A DNA stretch of 32,470 bases from Bacteroidota bacterium (GTDB lineage Bacteria > Bacteroidota > Bacteroidia > Bacteroidales > JACABE01), in assembly GCA_013377005.1 (NCBI GenBank), contig JACABE010000035.1, positions 1 through 32,470 on the forward strand, in the 5' to 3' direction. Below are positions 23,697 through 32,466 of the stretch, one piece after another (position 1 is the first letter of the stretch; each line of letters opens with the position of its first letter). A model generated the notes under the pieces. The model was given only the letters and a program-made list of their open reading frames with translations. It made no database searches and was not told where the DNA came from. The translations under genes were made by a program, and so were the position numbers.

Positions 23697-24092
23697 TTAG
23701 AAGCTTACCCGTTCAAATTTTGCTGATTTCAGTCGTCCTTTTAAGGGTTTCGAAGGAACAAATACCACCCTTTTTACCGAAATAGATTCCGCTCTTATTT
23801 CCGAAGGATCTTTTACTTCGCGGCGGCATTCAGCCGTAAGCGAAAATGTGCCGAAACCGTCAAAACAAACGCTGTTGCCGTTTAATAATTCTTCTTCAAT
23901 ACAACTTAACAAAACGCGAATAGTGCCTTCCATTTCAAAAGCATTGTTCTTTTTGCCCCGTGCCACTTGCAGTGCCAAATCAGCAATATTAACCGTTGCC
24001 GAGCGAACTACCTGCGGATAATAACCCGACTTCTTTTTATCGTCGGGATTCAGATAATCTTCCCGCTTAATCATTTTGTACTTTATACCCAT
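23697..24092 (-). CDS. HU-like DNA-binding protein
   Basis: The 131-residue product fits the Bacteroidota HU-HIG group. It has an N-terminal GIKYKMIKREDYLNPDDKKK lead, then an HU/IHF core with SATVNIADLALQVARG (helix), IRVLLSCIEEELLNGNSVCFDGFGTFSLT and the DNA-binding arm through ESISVKRVVFVPSKPLKGRL. It should bind or bend DNA. It lies between cas9 and the RAYT gene on the cas strand. HU/IHF proteins assist spacer integration in some systems, but this is probably coincidence here, as these genes are widespread in the phylum. Confidence 0.85.
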   Translation of the reverse strand: MGIKYKMIKREDYLNPDDKKKSGYYPQVVRSATVNIADLALQVARGKKNNAFEMEGTIRVLLSCIEEELLNGNSVCFDGFGTFSLTAECRREVKDPSEIRAESISVKRVVFVPSKPLKGRLKSAKFERVSF

Positions 24093-24423
24093 TGGTGCTT
24101 ATGTTTTAATGTAATTACCCCAAACAATTAGCAAAATACTCACAACAAAGTATTATAAACAATGCTATATATTTATTGTAACATATATATGCTAATAAGT
24201 GTATATTATATAAGTTAATACTATTAGCATATATATATTATATTAGCTATCATATATATGTTATTTTAAAAACTTTTCGTTGTAATAGATAAATATTCAT
24301 ATAGTTTGGTTTAATTTGTTGGTAATCTTTTGTTAGTTTGTAAGCATGAAATTCAAATTTTGATTTTGCTTAATGTTTTTTCGTTTGCTTAATTGAAAGC
24401 TTCAATAAAAGCGAAACACTCAA
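24093..24423. other. AT-rich gap with a 15-bp inverted repeat
   Basis: No gene is seen between the HU-like gene and the end of cas9. ATATATATGCTAATA (24183-24197) is mirrored by TATTAGCATATATAT (24222-24236), and a further degenerate copy follows near 24241-24262. No clear promoter for the HU-like gene is found: CAAA-rich stretches at 24120-24150 miss the consensus. It may be a regulatory site or a relic of an insertion. Confidence 0.5.
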
Positions 24424-27400
24424 TTATAGTTGTTGTATAAATGTAATTTCCCCGTCAGGGTTTATTTTGAAATCATAATTTTCAAATAAGCAATCTATAT
24501 TTCCAATACTTAATTTTAGTTTAGGCCAAGGGTTTTCATAGTTTACAAAAGAAAATCCTTGCCAGATTCCCTTTCCATATGTACTTTCAAGCTCTTTAAG
24601 TTGTTTATCTGTTCTACTATCTAAATGAAAACTAAATCTTATTCTGCCATCTTTCTCAAACCCATTTATTATATAAAGTCTTTTTGATAATTCATTTAAA
24701 TCAAGTTCTTGTATATACTCTTTTCTTTTATAGAATAAAACTTTTTGACCAATTTTTAAAGTTGCATATAAATTCAACTTATCTCCTTTTTTATTATAAT
24801 CAATTTCAGATACAACATCTAATTTGTGATTTTCGGATATACTTAACATTCCTGCAATATCAAACAAATTAAAAAGACGAAAACCTCTTACAATTTTTCC
24901 ATTAATAATTCCTTGATATAAAGCATATGCATAGTTTTCACCATTTGCAGCATAGACATATTGTTTATACTCTTTGTTTGATAAATTTATATTTTCTTTT
25001 TGAGAAAGGTATGTTTGTTTTTTAATTTTAAGGGGAGCTTTGTCTCTCACAAAGATTCTAATGCGTCTTATTTGATTAACTTTTTCTCCATATTTATTTA
25101 ACATAAAAATCCCATCATTCATCGCATCTTTAAATGATTTACCTTCAATTTGTTTTTTTATAATATTTTCAAAAAGATCTTTATTAACAATGCAATTTTC
25201 AATTTCCTCTAATGTTTTAAAGCCAGGACTCTGAGCATCCTTTTTAAATACAAAAGGTTCTCTAACAACATATATTATTTCATCATTAATAACAAATTTC
25301 CCGTCTTTAATAAGATAATCACCATTAGCATCTTTATATGGTAGTTTTATTGCACCAAGGTTAGTATCCTTATGTAATTCTCCTCGAATACAATCTCCTT
25401 GTGCAATTTTCGGAATTAGATTTCCATTCACATCTTTTATTAAATCGCCTTGTTTATCTCTTAGGTAAACAACTTTACCTCTTCGGCGAACTATCTTTTT
25501 ACCAGGAGTCAAGGTTTGATCTTTTGCTGAATTATTTATCAATATTGTTTCTTCAATTTTATTTAAAATATATTCGATATTTGGCAAATTCAGTTGTTTT
25601 AATTTGTATGATAATCTTTCTTTGATTTGAGAGGCAATGTCATTTTTTTGCAATTGCTTGTTTTCAAGATATTCATAGAAGATTTGTAGAATTTCATCTC
25701 GTTTTGCTGCTGTTGGTATCATTGTAAGTACCGTGGCATCAATAGCATGATGCGAATGTTTATCACGGCTCTTTTTTACATACATTTCTTGTATTCCAAG
25801 AATTTTTCTGAAATCGGCTGTAATATTTCCTTTTTGAACATCTACGCGATTGAATGCTGTTTTAAGATAATGCAAAGCGTATTTTGATATAAGTTGTGTA
25901 TCTATAAGCTGGCTGTTTTTAAATCCGCTCGTTACTTCTATCATAGTAAAACGATTTAACTTATTTTGCCAATAATCCAACTCCATTTGCCAAAGGTGCC
26001 TTTGACGGATGGCATCGTCTTTATAATTTTTATCTGATGCTGATTTTGATTTACCTTTCCAAAACTCAATATTGGTTTTTAATTGCTGTACCTTTCCCTC
26101 CCAAGCCTTTAAACGAGGTTTAATAGCTTGATATCCACTCCATTCTTGTTCGTAGTTTGGTAATTGTGTTGGAATCATGTTTCCTTTTATTTGCCTGTTG
26201 TATTGAGCATAACAAACAGTAAGATTAGCCAAGGAATTGTCAAAAGAAATGCTTCTTGGAATGGTGTGTTCAAAATCGACTTTGTTTTCATCAAATAAAT
26301 CGGTTAATGAAATCATTTTCCCTGTGTACATACACACACATTGTTGTTCCTTCCATAAACGATATTTCTCAATATCTGTTTTCTTTGCATAAGACTCTTG
26401 AATTAGCTCAGTTGTGTTATTTTCCCACTTTTGTTGAGCATATTCACCTTTGCCTTTTTGGACGGGATTGTTGTTCTCTAATTGTTCATACCAAAGTCTT
26501 ACTTTATCTATATCCTCAGAATTCTCTGGATTTGTATTTGTTCCATTATTAAATAATTCCTTTAATGCTGCTTTGAATTCATTATTTTCAGCTTCTCGTT
26601 GTTTTTGGTATGCTTCAATTGCCCATCGTTTATTGGCATCGTTTAATTCTCTGGCGGTTTCAACTACTATGCGAGTTTCTTCGTCAATCTGCCCTGTTTT
26701 AATAAGGTAGTTTATAAGTTTGCGAAGTTCATGTAAGGTTCGCATTGCCATTGGATTTTTAAAAGAACCAGTTTTAGGACTTTGCAAATATATTTTACCA
26801 TCCTCGTTTCTTTTCGCACTTGGATAGATTTCTATCATGGAAGGATGATACAGTGTTTGAAGTTTTTTATTAGATATTTCGGGGAATTTTTGTTTTATAA
26901 ATAAAGCAATTGTATCTGATACTCTTGGTAAAATATAAAATTCTCTTTTACTGTTCTGAAAAAAGCTTTGATAAAAATATGTTACTTCATCAAGCACCAT
27001 ACTTTTATATGTTTCATCTGCTTTTTCCCATGTCTTTTCCCCTATTGATCCAATAATAGTTTGAAGTATTTCTTTTTTATCACTTTCATCTAATTTGTAA
27101 TCGGTATTCCTAAAAGCAAACTGTTCATTGTCTGGTAAAGCTTTGTATTTTGAGATTAAAATATTGACAATGTTTCTAACTCGTTTTTCATATTGATTTT
27201 GTTCAATCAGCGTTTTCATACTTGTTGTAAGTAATTTACTATTCTCCATCCAAAGATCTTTTCCTAAAATACTTGGCATATTTGCCAACATAACGGCTTC
27301 CGAATAAATAAATCCTTGTCTTAAAAAAACATTAATTTTTTCAATAGCATTAAGGCTCAACATGGCATATCCATCTTGCAATCGTTTCCATGTGGCAACA

Positions 27401-28827
27401 AATTTGTCTGTTAATTCCAAATCAAGATTTAGTTTTTCAATCGCAAATTCTTTCACAATTTCATCATCTTCAAAAGAAAATAACACATGCCAAATATCAT
27501 GTACGTTGTATGAGATGGAATGTATTTTTGTTTCTGCCTTTTTATTAATGGTAATTCTTGTTGTGGTAGTTTCTTTTTTATATTCTTTCCAGTTTTCTCC
27601 GAATATTTCTTTTAAAGAGGCGGATATCGGGCAAGCAGAAACATTTGTTTTGTCATTGTAATTAATAGTTTTAGCTTTATAATCTAACTTCAGATTAAGG
27701 CTTTTTTCCATCTTCTTTCTAATGTCTTCAAAATGAAAATTGGTTTTTGATTTTCTAAAGAATAAAGTATCGTATATTTCTTGCTTAAGTTCCGTAGTGA
27801 GTAAATACCAGACTCCATCTTGTTTGTATTGAATATTATTGAGAAGAGATAGTGCTCTAAATTCTTCAAATTCTGGATGATTAATTGGACAACGAGGCTT
27901 TCCTGTTTGAATAGCTTTTCCTGTTTTTTTATCAATGAAAAAGCTATTCTCAAGAGAACAAATTCCAACCAATCCTTTTTGTGAGCGTAAAGGTCTTTGA
28001 AAGAATATTGCTCCGTTAAATCGGTTTTTTTTATTTTCAACGAGATTTTTATAGAAATCAGATTCAATACCAATATTTTGAAATTCAAATATAGTAGTGA
28101 TTTCTTCTTTATATTGTTTCCTGAAAGTATGTTGTATCCAGTTTAAACGAACTCGTTGTTTTTGTGTTTCTATAAAGTGTAATGCACAACCTATTGTTTT
28201 AAAATCCGATAATGATTTCTCAAACTGTTTTTGCAATTCTTTTTCAAATTCATCATTCTTTTTTAATTCGGATTTAGCTTCTTTACCTTCACTAGTGTCA
28301 GTTGCTTGAGCATCTTTTCTACTACTCTTAAATCCTCGACGTTGAGCAATATGATAAAAGGCACGCCCAATCTTAAAACGATTACTTTCAATAGTTAAAT
28401 CAAGTTTTGTTTCAACTAATTCTGCTCTTAATTGGTATGGGCTAAAATAATCAGGTTTACCATCATTATTAAAATCTAATCTTATCCATTGTTCAAATAT
28501 TTCGATGTGAGGATAGGCTCGTTTTGTTTCTTTATCGTACTTTCTCCATTTATCTAATTGCTCAATTGTCATTGGACAATACCCAAACTTAATAAGAACT
28601 TCCAATGTTGCCCATAGTCTATATTTCCTTGCTTGATTTAATCTTCTTCCTGCACGGTGTTTTGTTCTTTCTGCTGCAAATGAGAATTCTCCGGTTTTTC
28701 CATTACCAACACCTTTCTCAAATGTTACAACACCAAATTTTTCAATTTCATTTTCTGATAAGTCTGTGTTTCTGATTGACCATCCAATGGAATTTGTTCC
28801 TAAATCTAATCCTAAAATTTGTCCCAT
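24424..28827 (-). CDS. cas9: CRISPR-associated endonuclease Cas9, type II-C
   Basis: This is the RNA-guided double-strand nuclease. At 1467 residues it is of the large Bacteroidota II-C type. Active-site parts are complete: RuvC-I Asp8 in ILGLDLGTNSIGW; an Arg-rich bridge helix (about 50-85, AERTKHRAGRRLNQARKYRLW); RuvC-II Glu723 in IVVETARELN; HNH His854 in VDFEHTIPRS; and RuvC-III His1027/Asp1030 in SHHAIDATV. The C-terminal PAM-interacting region (about 1150-1467) is divergent, and no PAM can be read. The predicted promoter is at 29025-29056, giving a leader of roughly 190 nt that crosses the tracrRNA gene in antisense. Confidence 0.98.
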   Translation of the reverse strand: MGQILGLDLGTNSIGWSIRNTDLSENEIEKFGVVTFEKGVGNGKTGEFSFAAERTKHRAGRRLNQARKYRLWATLEVLIKFGYCPMTIEQLDKWRKYDKETKRAYPHIEIFEQWIRLDFNNDGKPDYFSPYQLRAELVETKLDLTIESNRFKIGRAFYHIAQRRGFKSSRKDAQATDTSEGKEAKSELKKNDEFEKELQKQFEKSLSDFKTIGCALHFIETQKQRVRLNWIQHTFRKQYKEEITTIFEFQNIGIESDFYKNLVENKKNRFNGAIFFQRPLRSQKGLVGICSLENSFFIDKKTGKAIQTGKPRCPINHPEFEEFRALSLLNNIQYKQDGVWYLLTTELKQEIYDTLFFRKSKTNFHFEDIRKKMEKSLNLKLDYKAKTINYNDKTNVSACPISASLKEIFGENWKEYKKETTTTRITINKKAETKIHSISYNVHDIWHVLFSFEDDEIVKEFAIEKLNLDLELTDKFVATWKRLQDGYAMLSLNAIEKINVFLRQGFIYSEAVMLANMPSILGKDLWMENSKLLTTSMKTLIEQNQYEKRVRNIVNILISKYKALPDNEQFAFRNTDYKLDESDKKEILQTIIGSIGEKTWEKADETYKSMVLDEVTYFYQSFFQNSKREFYILPRVSDTIALFIKQKFPEISNKKLQTLYHPSMIEIYPSAKRNEDGKIYLQSPKTGSFKNPMAMRTLHELRKLINYLIKTGQIDEETRIVVETARELNDANKRWAIEAYQKQREAENNEFKAALKELFNNGTNTNPENSEDIDKVRLWYEQLENNNPVQKGKGEYAQQKWENNTTELIQESYAKKTDIEKYRLWKEQQCVCMYTGKMISLTDLFDENKVDFEHTIPRSISFDNSLANLTVCYAQYNRQIKGNMIPTQLPNYEQEWSGYQAIKPRLKAWEGKVQQLKTNIEFWKGKSKSASDKNYKDDAIRQRHLWQMELDYWQNKLNRFTMIEVTSGFKNSQLIDTQLISKYALHYLKTAFNRVDVQKGNITADFRKILGIQEMYVKKSRDKHSHHAIDATVLTMIPTAAKRDEILQIFYEYLENKQLQKNDIASQIKERLSYKLKQLNLPNIEYILNKIEETILINNSAKDQTLTPGKKIVRRRGKVVYLRDKQGDLIKDVNGNLIPKIAQGDCIRGELHKDTNLGAIKLPYKDANGDYLIKDGKFVINDEIIYVVREPFVFKKDAQSPGFKTLEEIENCIVNKDLFENIIKKQIEGKSFKDAMNDGIFMLNKYGEKVNQIRRIRIFVRDKAPLKIKKQTYLSQKENINLSNKEYKQYVYAANGENYAYALYQGIINGKIVRGFRLFNLFDIAGMLSISENHKLDVVSEIDYNKKGDKLNLYATLKIGQKVLFYKRKEYIQELDLNELSKRLYIINGFEKDGRIRFSFHLDSRTDKQLKELESTYGKGIWQGFSFVNYENPWPKLKLSIGNIDCLFENYDFKINPDGEITFIQQL

Positions 28828-28832
28828 AATAT

Positions 28833-28863
28833 TTTGTTGTTTTATATTTTTTAATTACTTTTG
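28833..28863 (+). promoter_or_regulatory. tracrRNA promoter
   Basis: TTTG (28833-28836), a 19-nt gap and TACTTTTG (28856-28863) match the Bacteroidota consensus. The predicted start, about 5-7 nt downstream, coincides with the first bases of the anti-repeat. Confidence 0.8.
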
Positions 28864-28867
28864 CAAA

Positions 28868-28942
28868 ACAATTTAAAAGACTTATCACAATAAGGCTATA
28901 AGCCGAAGAAATTCTCAACCCTGCGTTTCGTAGGGTTTTTTA
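28868..28942 (+). ncRNA. tracrRNA
   Basis: The anti-repeat is ACAATTTAAAAG (28868-28879), pairing with repeat nt 12-23, then a 4-nt bulge (ACTT), then ATCACAA (28884-28890), pairing with repeat nt 2-8. This is the bulged duplex expected for Cas9 loading. A small hairpin GGCT-ATA-AGCC follows (28894-28904). The end is a terminator hairpin CCCTGCG/CGTAGGG (28919-28925 and 28929-28935) with a T-run. The length is about 75 nt. It lies upstream of cas9 on the opposite strand. RNase III would process the duplex. The pairing is seen directly; the exact ends are predicted. Confidence 0.88.
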
Positions 28943-28945
28943 TTT
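28918..28945 (+). terminator. tracrRNA terminator
   Basis: A 7-bp stem CCCTGCG/CGTAGGG with a TTT loop, extended by A-T pairs and followed by TTTTTTATTTT. Confidence 0.85.
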
Positions 28946-29024
28946 TCTTATCTTTCCATTTTCTTTATGTTCTTACTTTCAAAAGCACGTTATTATTCAA
29001 TTAGTCAAATTTTTTTTAAGACAT

Positions 29025-29056
29025 CAAACTTATTGATAATTATTAACTCTACCAAA
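29025..29056 (-). promoter_or_regulatory. candidate cas9 promoter
   Basis: On the minus strand, TTTG (29056-29053), a 20-nt gap and TAAGTTTG (29032-29025) form a full consensus. No equally good site is closer to the cas9 start, so the mRNA leader would span the tracrRNA gene in antisense. Confidence 0.6.
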
Positions 29057-29270
29057 TTATTTGTTAAATATTTTGTTTATAATTAACATCAATAAAAATA
29101 CACAGAAATAAATCTAATAACTCGCATTTTAAGGGAATCAGGAAGTATAGTAAAGTTTTGTTATAACTTTTTAAATATTATTATTCAATAATACATAAGA
29201 TAGAAACCATAGCCTTCAAATTTTCAATTATTATTACTCAAGTTTTACACACTTTTTTGTAAAGTTTTAA

Positions 29271-29424
29271 TAGTTAAGAGTTCCAAGTCATAAATCAACG
29301 GGGGAAAATCAATAGTCAAGTGTTCCAAGTCGTAATTCATCGGGGGAAAATCAATAGTCAAGTGTTTCAAGTCAATATTCAATGGGGGAAAATCAATAGT
29401 TAAGAGTTCCAAGTTATAAATTGA
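29271..29424. repeat. 42-bp tandem repeat, about 3.7 units
   Basis: Units start at 29271, 29313, 29355 and 29397 (partial). Each begins TAGTYAAGWGTTYCAAGT and ends GGGGGAAAATCAA; a middle stretch of about 12 bp is more variable. Unlike a CRISPR there are no separate spacers. I see no gene in 29057-29270 or 29425-29705. Confidence 0.85.
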
Positions 29425-29708
29425 TATGCTGCTAAAAAATCAAATTCATTAAAAACAGCAAAATAAGCTAATCCAAGCTAAGTTATAAAATCTTTAGTTT
29501 TCTTCTTTGTTGTGATATTATATTATCTTTTTTAAATTTTATTTCTTGATTCGCACTAAGAAGGGTGATAACATTATCTATTCATGCAAAAATTATATAA
29601 TATTTAAGAATTATTTCAAATCAAACTCAAAATATATAATTATAACATATAGATAATCAGGTAAATATAGAATAATATTTATTGATTAAAAAAAAGTTTA
29701 GAAAAAAG

Positions 29709-29738
29709 TTTGTAGAATTAATTTTTTTTGTACTTTTG
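29709..29738 (+). promoter_or_regulatory. tRNA-Ser promoter
   Basis: TTTG (29709-29712), an 18-nt gap and TACTTTTG (29731-29738). The start falls essentially at the tRNA 5' end. The same -7 sequence occurs before the tracrRNA, and its 18-nt spacing equals that inside the CRISPR repeats. Confidence 0.75.
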
Positions 29739-29742
29739 CATC

Positions 29743-29827
29743 GGAGAGTTGGCAGAGTGGTCGATTGCGGCGGTCTTGAAAACCGTTGAACTGAGAGGTT
29801 CCGGGGGTTCGAATCCCTCACTCTCCG
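29743..29827 (+). tRNA. tRNA-Ser (anticodon TGA)
   Basis: Acceptor GGAGAGT pairs with ACTCTCC, with discriminator G. The anticodon loop is CTTGAAA, giving TGA (Ser UCA codons). A long variable arm and the T loop GGTTCGAATCC are present. The CCA end is not encoded in full. Confidence 0.97.
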
Positions 29828-29840
29828 CATAAAATAAAAC

Positions 29841-29880
29841 AAAAAAGCTTGAAATATATATTTCAGGCTTTTTTGTTTTT
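29841..29880 (+). terminator. terminator after tRNA-Ser
   Basis: AAAAAAGC and GAAATAT pair with ATATTTC and GCTTTTTT, followed by a T-rich run. Confidence 0.8.
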
Positions 29881-29932
29881 TATAATGTAGTAGATTGAAT
29901 ATTGCATTTGATGGGGATCATTTTTAATGCAT

Positions 29933-29968
29933 AAAAAAAAGGCTTCAGTTTTAAGTTGAAGCCTTTTT
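29933..29968. terminator. terminator of rny (possibly bidirectional)
   Basis: GGCTTCA (29941-29947) pairs with TGAAGCC (29957-29963), with an A-run on the left and a T-run on the right. It lies 24 bp past the rny stop. Confidence 0.85.
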
Positions 29969-29991
29969 CTATATGTTATGATATAGAACTT

Positions 29992-31533
29992 TTATTTTGC
30001 GTAACTAATTGCTCTGGTTTCCCTAATAACAGTTATTTTAATTTGACCTGGATAAGTCATCTCATTTTGAATTTTGTGTGATAAATCAAATGATAACTGA
30101 TTAGCTTCAGTATCTGAAATCTTATCAGCTCCCACAATTACACGCAACTCTCTACCAGCTTGTATTGCATACGTTTTAATAACTCCAGGGTAGGAGAGTG
30201 CTAATTCTTCCAGATTATTCAATCTGTTAATATAAGCATCTACAACTTCTCTACGAGCACCAGGACGGGCTCCGGAAATAGCATCGCAAACCTGTACAAT
30301 AGGAGCAATGAGTGATTCCATTTCAACTTCATCATGGTGAGCACCTATAGCATTACAAATTTCAGGTTTTTCCTTAAATTTTTCTGCTAATTTCATACCT
30401 AGAATTGCATGTGGTAAATCAGGTTCATTATCTGGCACTTTTCCAATATCATGTAATAAACCTGCACGTTTTGCAATTTTAGGATTTAAACCAAGTTCAG
30501 CAGCCATGGTTGCGCATAAATTAGCAACCTCTTTTGAGTGTTGCAATAAGTTTTGTCCATATGAAGAACGATATTTCATCTTACCTACCAAGCGTATCAA
30601 CTCATGATGCATATTTAAAATGCCAAGGTCAATAGTTGTACGTTTTCCAATTTCAATGATTTCCTGTTCAATTTGTTTCTTTACTTTAGCTACAACTTCT
30701 TCAATACGAGCAGGATGAATTCTTCCGTCTGTAACTAATTTGTGTAATGATAATCGAGCAATTTCTCTTCTAACAGGATCAAATCCCGAAATAATTATAG
30801 CATCAGGCGAATCGTCAATAATAATTTCAACACCGGTTAAAGCTTCTAAAGCTCTGATATTTCTTCCTTCACGTCCAATAATTCTACCTTTAATTTCATC
30901 GTTTTCTATATTAAATACAGAAACAGAATTTTCTATTGCATGCTCAACAGCAGTGCGTTGTAATGTTTCAATTACAATCTTTTTGGCTTCAATATTAGCA
31001 GTAATTTTGGCTTCATCCACTACGTCTTTAATCAGATTAATTGCTTCATTTTTTGCTTCATCCTGAAGTGCTTCAATTATCTGAACTTTTGCTTCTTCCG
31101 CAGATAGTCCGGCGATAGCCTGAAGTTTATCTATTTGTGTTTTGTGAAGTTTGTCAAGATCACCTTGTTTTTTATTGATAATCTCTAATTGACTGTTTAA
31201 ATTTTCGCGAATAGCAGTTAATTCATTTTGTTTGCGTTGAATTTCTTCAATTTTTTGCGATAACGTAGTTTCTTTCTGTTTAATGCGATTTTCACTTTTC
31301 TGAATATTGCTATTCTTTTCAAGAATAATACTTTCGTGTTCAGATTTAAGTTGTAGGAATCTTTCTTTTGCCTGAAGCATCTTTTCTTTTTTGATAACTT
31401 CAGCTTTTTCTTCTGCCTCCTTTATAATAAGTTGGCTTTTTTTATCAGCATATTTTCTTAACACAGTAGAAGCTAAGATACCTCCTAATGCCAGGGAAAA
31501 TAATGCAATGATAATAGTAAGTGTTAAACTCAT
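29992..31533 (-). CDS. rny: ribonuclease Y
   Basis: This is a membrane-anchored endoribonuclease that starts mRNA decay. The 513-residue product has an N-terminal membrane segment (about 3-22, [20 protein letters not shown]). A long coiled coil covers about 30-190 (Lys/Glu/Gln-rich). A KH domain follows (about 200-265, [25 protein letters not shown]), then the HD domain with the metal motif LLHDIGK near 360. The layout and length are standard. It is preceded by the 6S-like RNA gene on the same strand. Confidence 0.97.
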   Translation of the reverse strand: MSLTLTIIIALFSLALGGILASTVLRKYADKKSQLIIKEAEEKAEVIKKEKMLQAKERFLQLKSEHESIILEKNSNIQKSENRIKQKETTLSQKIEEIQRKQNELTAIRENLNSQLEIINKKQGDLDKLHKTQIDKLQAIAGLSAEEAKVQIIEALQDEAKNEAINLIKDVVDEAKITANIEAKKIVIETLQRTAVEHAIENSVSVFNIENDEIKGRIIGREGRNIRALEALTGVEIIIDDSPDAIIISGFDPVRREIARLSLHKLVTDGRIHPARIEEVVAKVKKQIEQEIIEIGKRTTIDLGILNMHHELIRLVGKMKYRSSYGQNLLQHSKEVANLCATMAAELGLNPKIAKRAGLLHDIGKVPDNEPDLPHAILGMKLAEKFKEKPEICNAIGAHHDEVEMESLIAPIVQVCDAISGARPGARREVVDAYINRLNNLEELALSYPGVIKTYAIQAGRELRVIVGADKISDTEANQLSFDLSHKIQNEMTYPGQIKITVIRETRAISYAK

Positions 31534-31575
31534 AGTAGTTTTATTAATAGTTAATATATAATTAGTAAGTACTAA

Positions 31576-31779
31576 AAATAAAAACCCGCAATTAATTCGA
31601 TAGAGTTTTGTAAACCCCTAAATGAAATTTATAGAGTTGCCAGAAGCATCGAATGTCCACTGTCTCTTATTAAGAGAACCCAACGAATTGGGGTGAGGCC
31701 TACTCTGAACTTCAGTAAGCGTAATACTCTAGTTAATATAATGTTGAGTTTACAAACTGTAAGTGAATAATTGCGGGTA
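31576..31779 (-). ncRNA. ssrS: 6S-like regulatory RNA (6S-Flavo type)
   Basis: Between zapA and rny, the minus strand can fold into a long rod. CCCGCAATTATTC at the 5' end pairs with GAATTAATTGCGGG at the 3' end, and an inner GTTTGTAAACTC/GGGGTTTACAAAAC pairing follows. A run of T at the 3' end terminates it. 6S RNA sequesters the housekeeping RNA polymerase holoenzyme, and its gene neighbours zapA in many bacteria. Upstream, TTTG-N20-TAAGATTT is a near-consensus promoter. The class is inferred from fold and context. Confidence 0.75.
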
Positions 31780-31822
31780 AATCTTACGATAAATGTATGA
31801 TTTTTTCAAAGAACGTAATCTA

Positions 31823-32116
31823 TTAAAAGGCAGATATATTTTTGTTTAAAACATTGTCTATTTCATTTAGTTTCAATACCAATTCGCTATCATTGAAAGA
31901 AAGCTGTTCTTCAAATTTTAACGAACTTGTTGTATATTGTAATGCAACCAATGCCAATAAATCCTGTTTGTCCTTAAAAGCGTAATTTTGAGCATATTCC
32001 ATTAATTTTTCAGATAATAATTTAGTTGCTCTTCTAAAAACCTCTTCTTCATCTTTTTCTATCGTTAGCTTATATTGTCTATCAGCTATCCTTACCGTTA
32101 TCGAGATTTCTTCCAT
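31823..32116 (-). CDS. zapA: cell division protein ZapA
   Basis: ZapA crosslinks FtsZ filaments at the division ring. The 97-residue product has the family start ITVRIADRQYKLTIEKDEEEVFRRATKLLSEKL, followed by a helix with DKQDLLALVALQY. It lies 22 bp downstream of a coiled-coil protein gene. The next feature on the same strand is the 6S-like RNA, the usual arrangement. Confidence 0.9.
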   Translation of the reverse strand: MEEISITVRIADRQYKLTIEKDEEEVFRRATKLLSEKLMEYAQNYAFKDKQDLLALVALQYTTSSLKFEEQLSFNDSELVLKLNEIDNVLNKNISAF

Positions 32117-32138
32117 TAAGTTTAATATTCAAAAATAT

Positions 32139-32426
32139 CTATTTATTTAAAAGACCTATACACTTGTCAACTTCCCGCAGTATTTCGTTGATTTTTATTT
32201 TTTGATCAAACGAATTTGTACTACTTTCCAGCGATTTTGCAATCTTTAGTACTTTGTACTTTTCTTGTGATTTATTTATTATTATTTTTTGATTTTCAAT
32301 TAAATTGTTTAATTCTTCTTGTGTTTTTAATAATTGAGCGTTTTCAATTTTAAGTTGATTATTTTGTTCAATTAGTTTACGTAATTTAAACTCAATTCCT
32401 GATACTAAAATACTTAAATCTTGCAT
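32139..32426 (-). CDS. small coiled-coil protein upstream of zapA
   Basis: The 95-residue product is almost entirely a predicted coiled coil (about 10-65, LRKLIEQNNQLKIENAQLLKTQEELNNLIENQK). I chose the second Met (ATG 32424-32426). The longer frame from 32447 adds the unlikely MWKVFFF and would bring the start very close to the promoter. The position before zapA suggests a division-related, ZapB-like partner, but no conserved signature proves this. Function unknown. Confidence 0.7.
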   Translation of the reverse strand: MQDLSILVSGIEFKLRKLIEQNNQLKIENAQLLKTQEELNNLIENQKIIINKSQEKYKVLKIAKSLESSTNSFDQKIKINEILREVDKCIGLLNK

Positions 32427-32458
32427 AAAAAAGAAAACTTTCCACAAAAATTGTTTTA

Positions 32459-32466
32459 CAAATATA
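32459..32466 (-). promoter_or_regulatory. -7 element of the coiled-coil/zapA operon promoter
   Basis: TATATTTG on the minus strand matches TAnnTTTG, about 33 nt before the ATG. The -33 element would lie outside the window. Confidence 0.5.

Noticed and set aside
23697-24092. HU-like protein as a dedicated CRISPR adaptation factor
   Set aside because: Such genes are common throughout Bacteroidota genomes, and the surrounding interval is filled with mobile DNA; position alone is not enough.
29271-29424. Second CRISPR array
   Set aside because: Units are contiguous 42-bp tandem copies that diverge gradually; there are no distinct spacers separating constant repeats.
29657-29842. Minus-strand 61-codon frame with [18 protein letters not shown]
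   Set aside because: It is the antisense of the tRNA-Ser gene, a well-known false protein.
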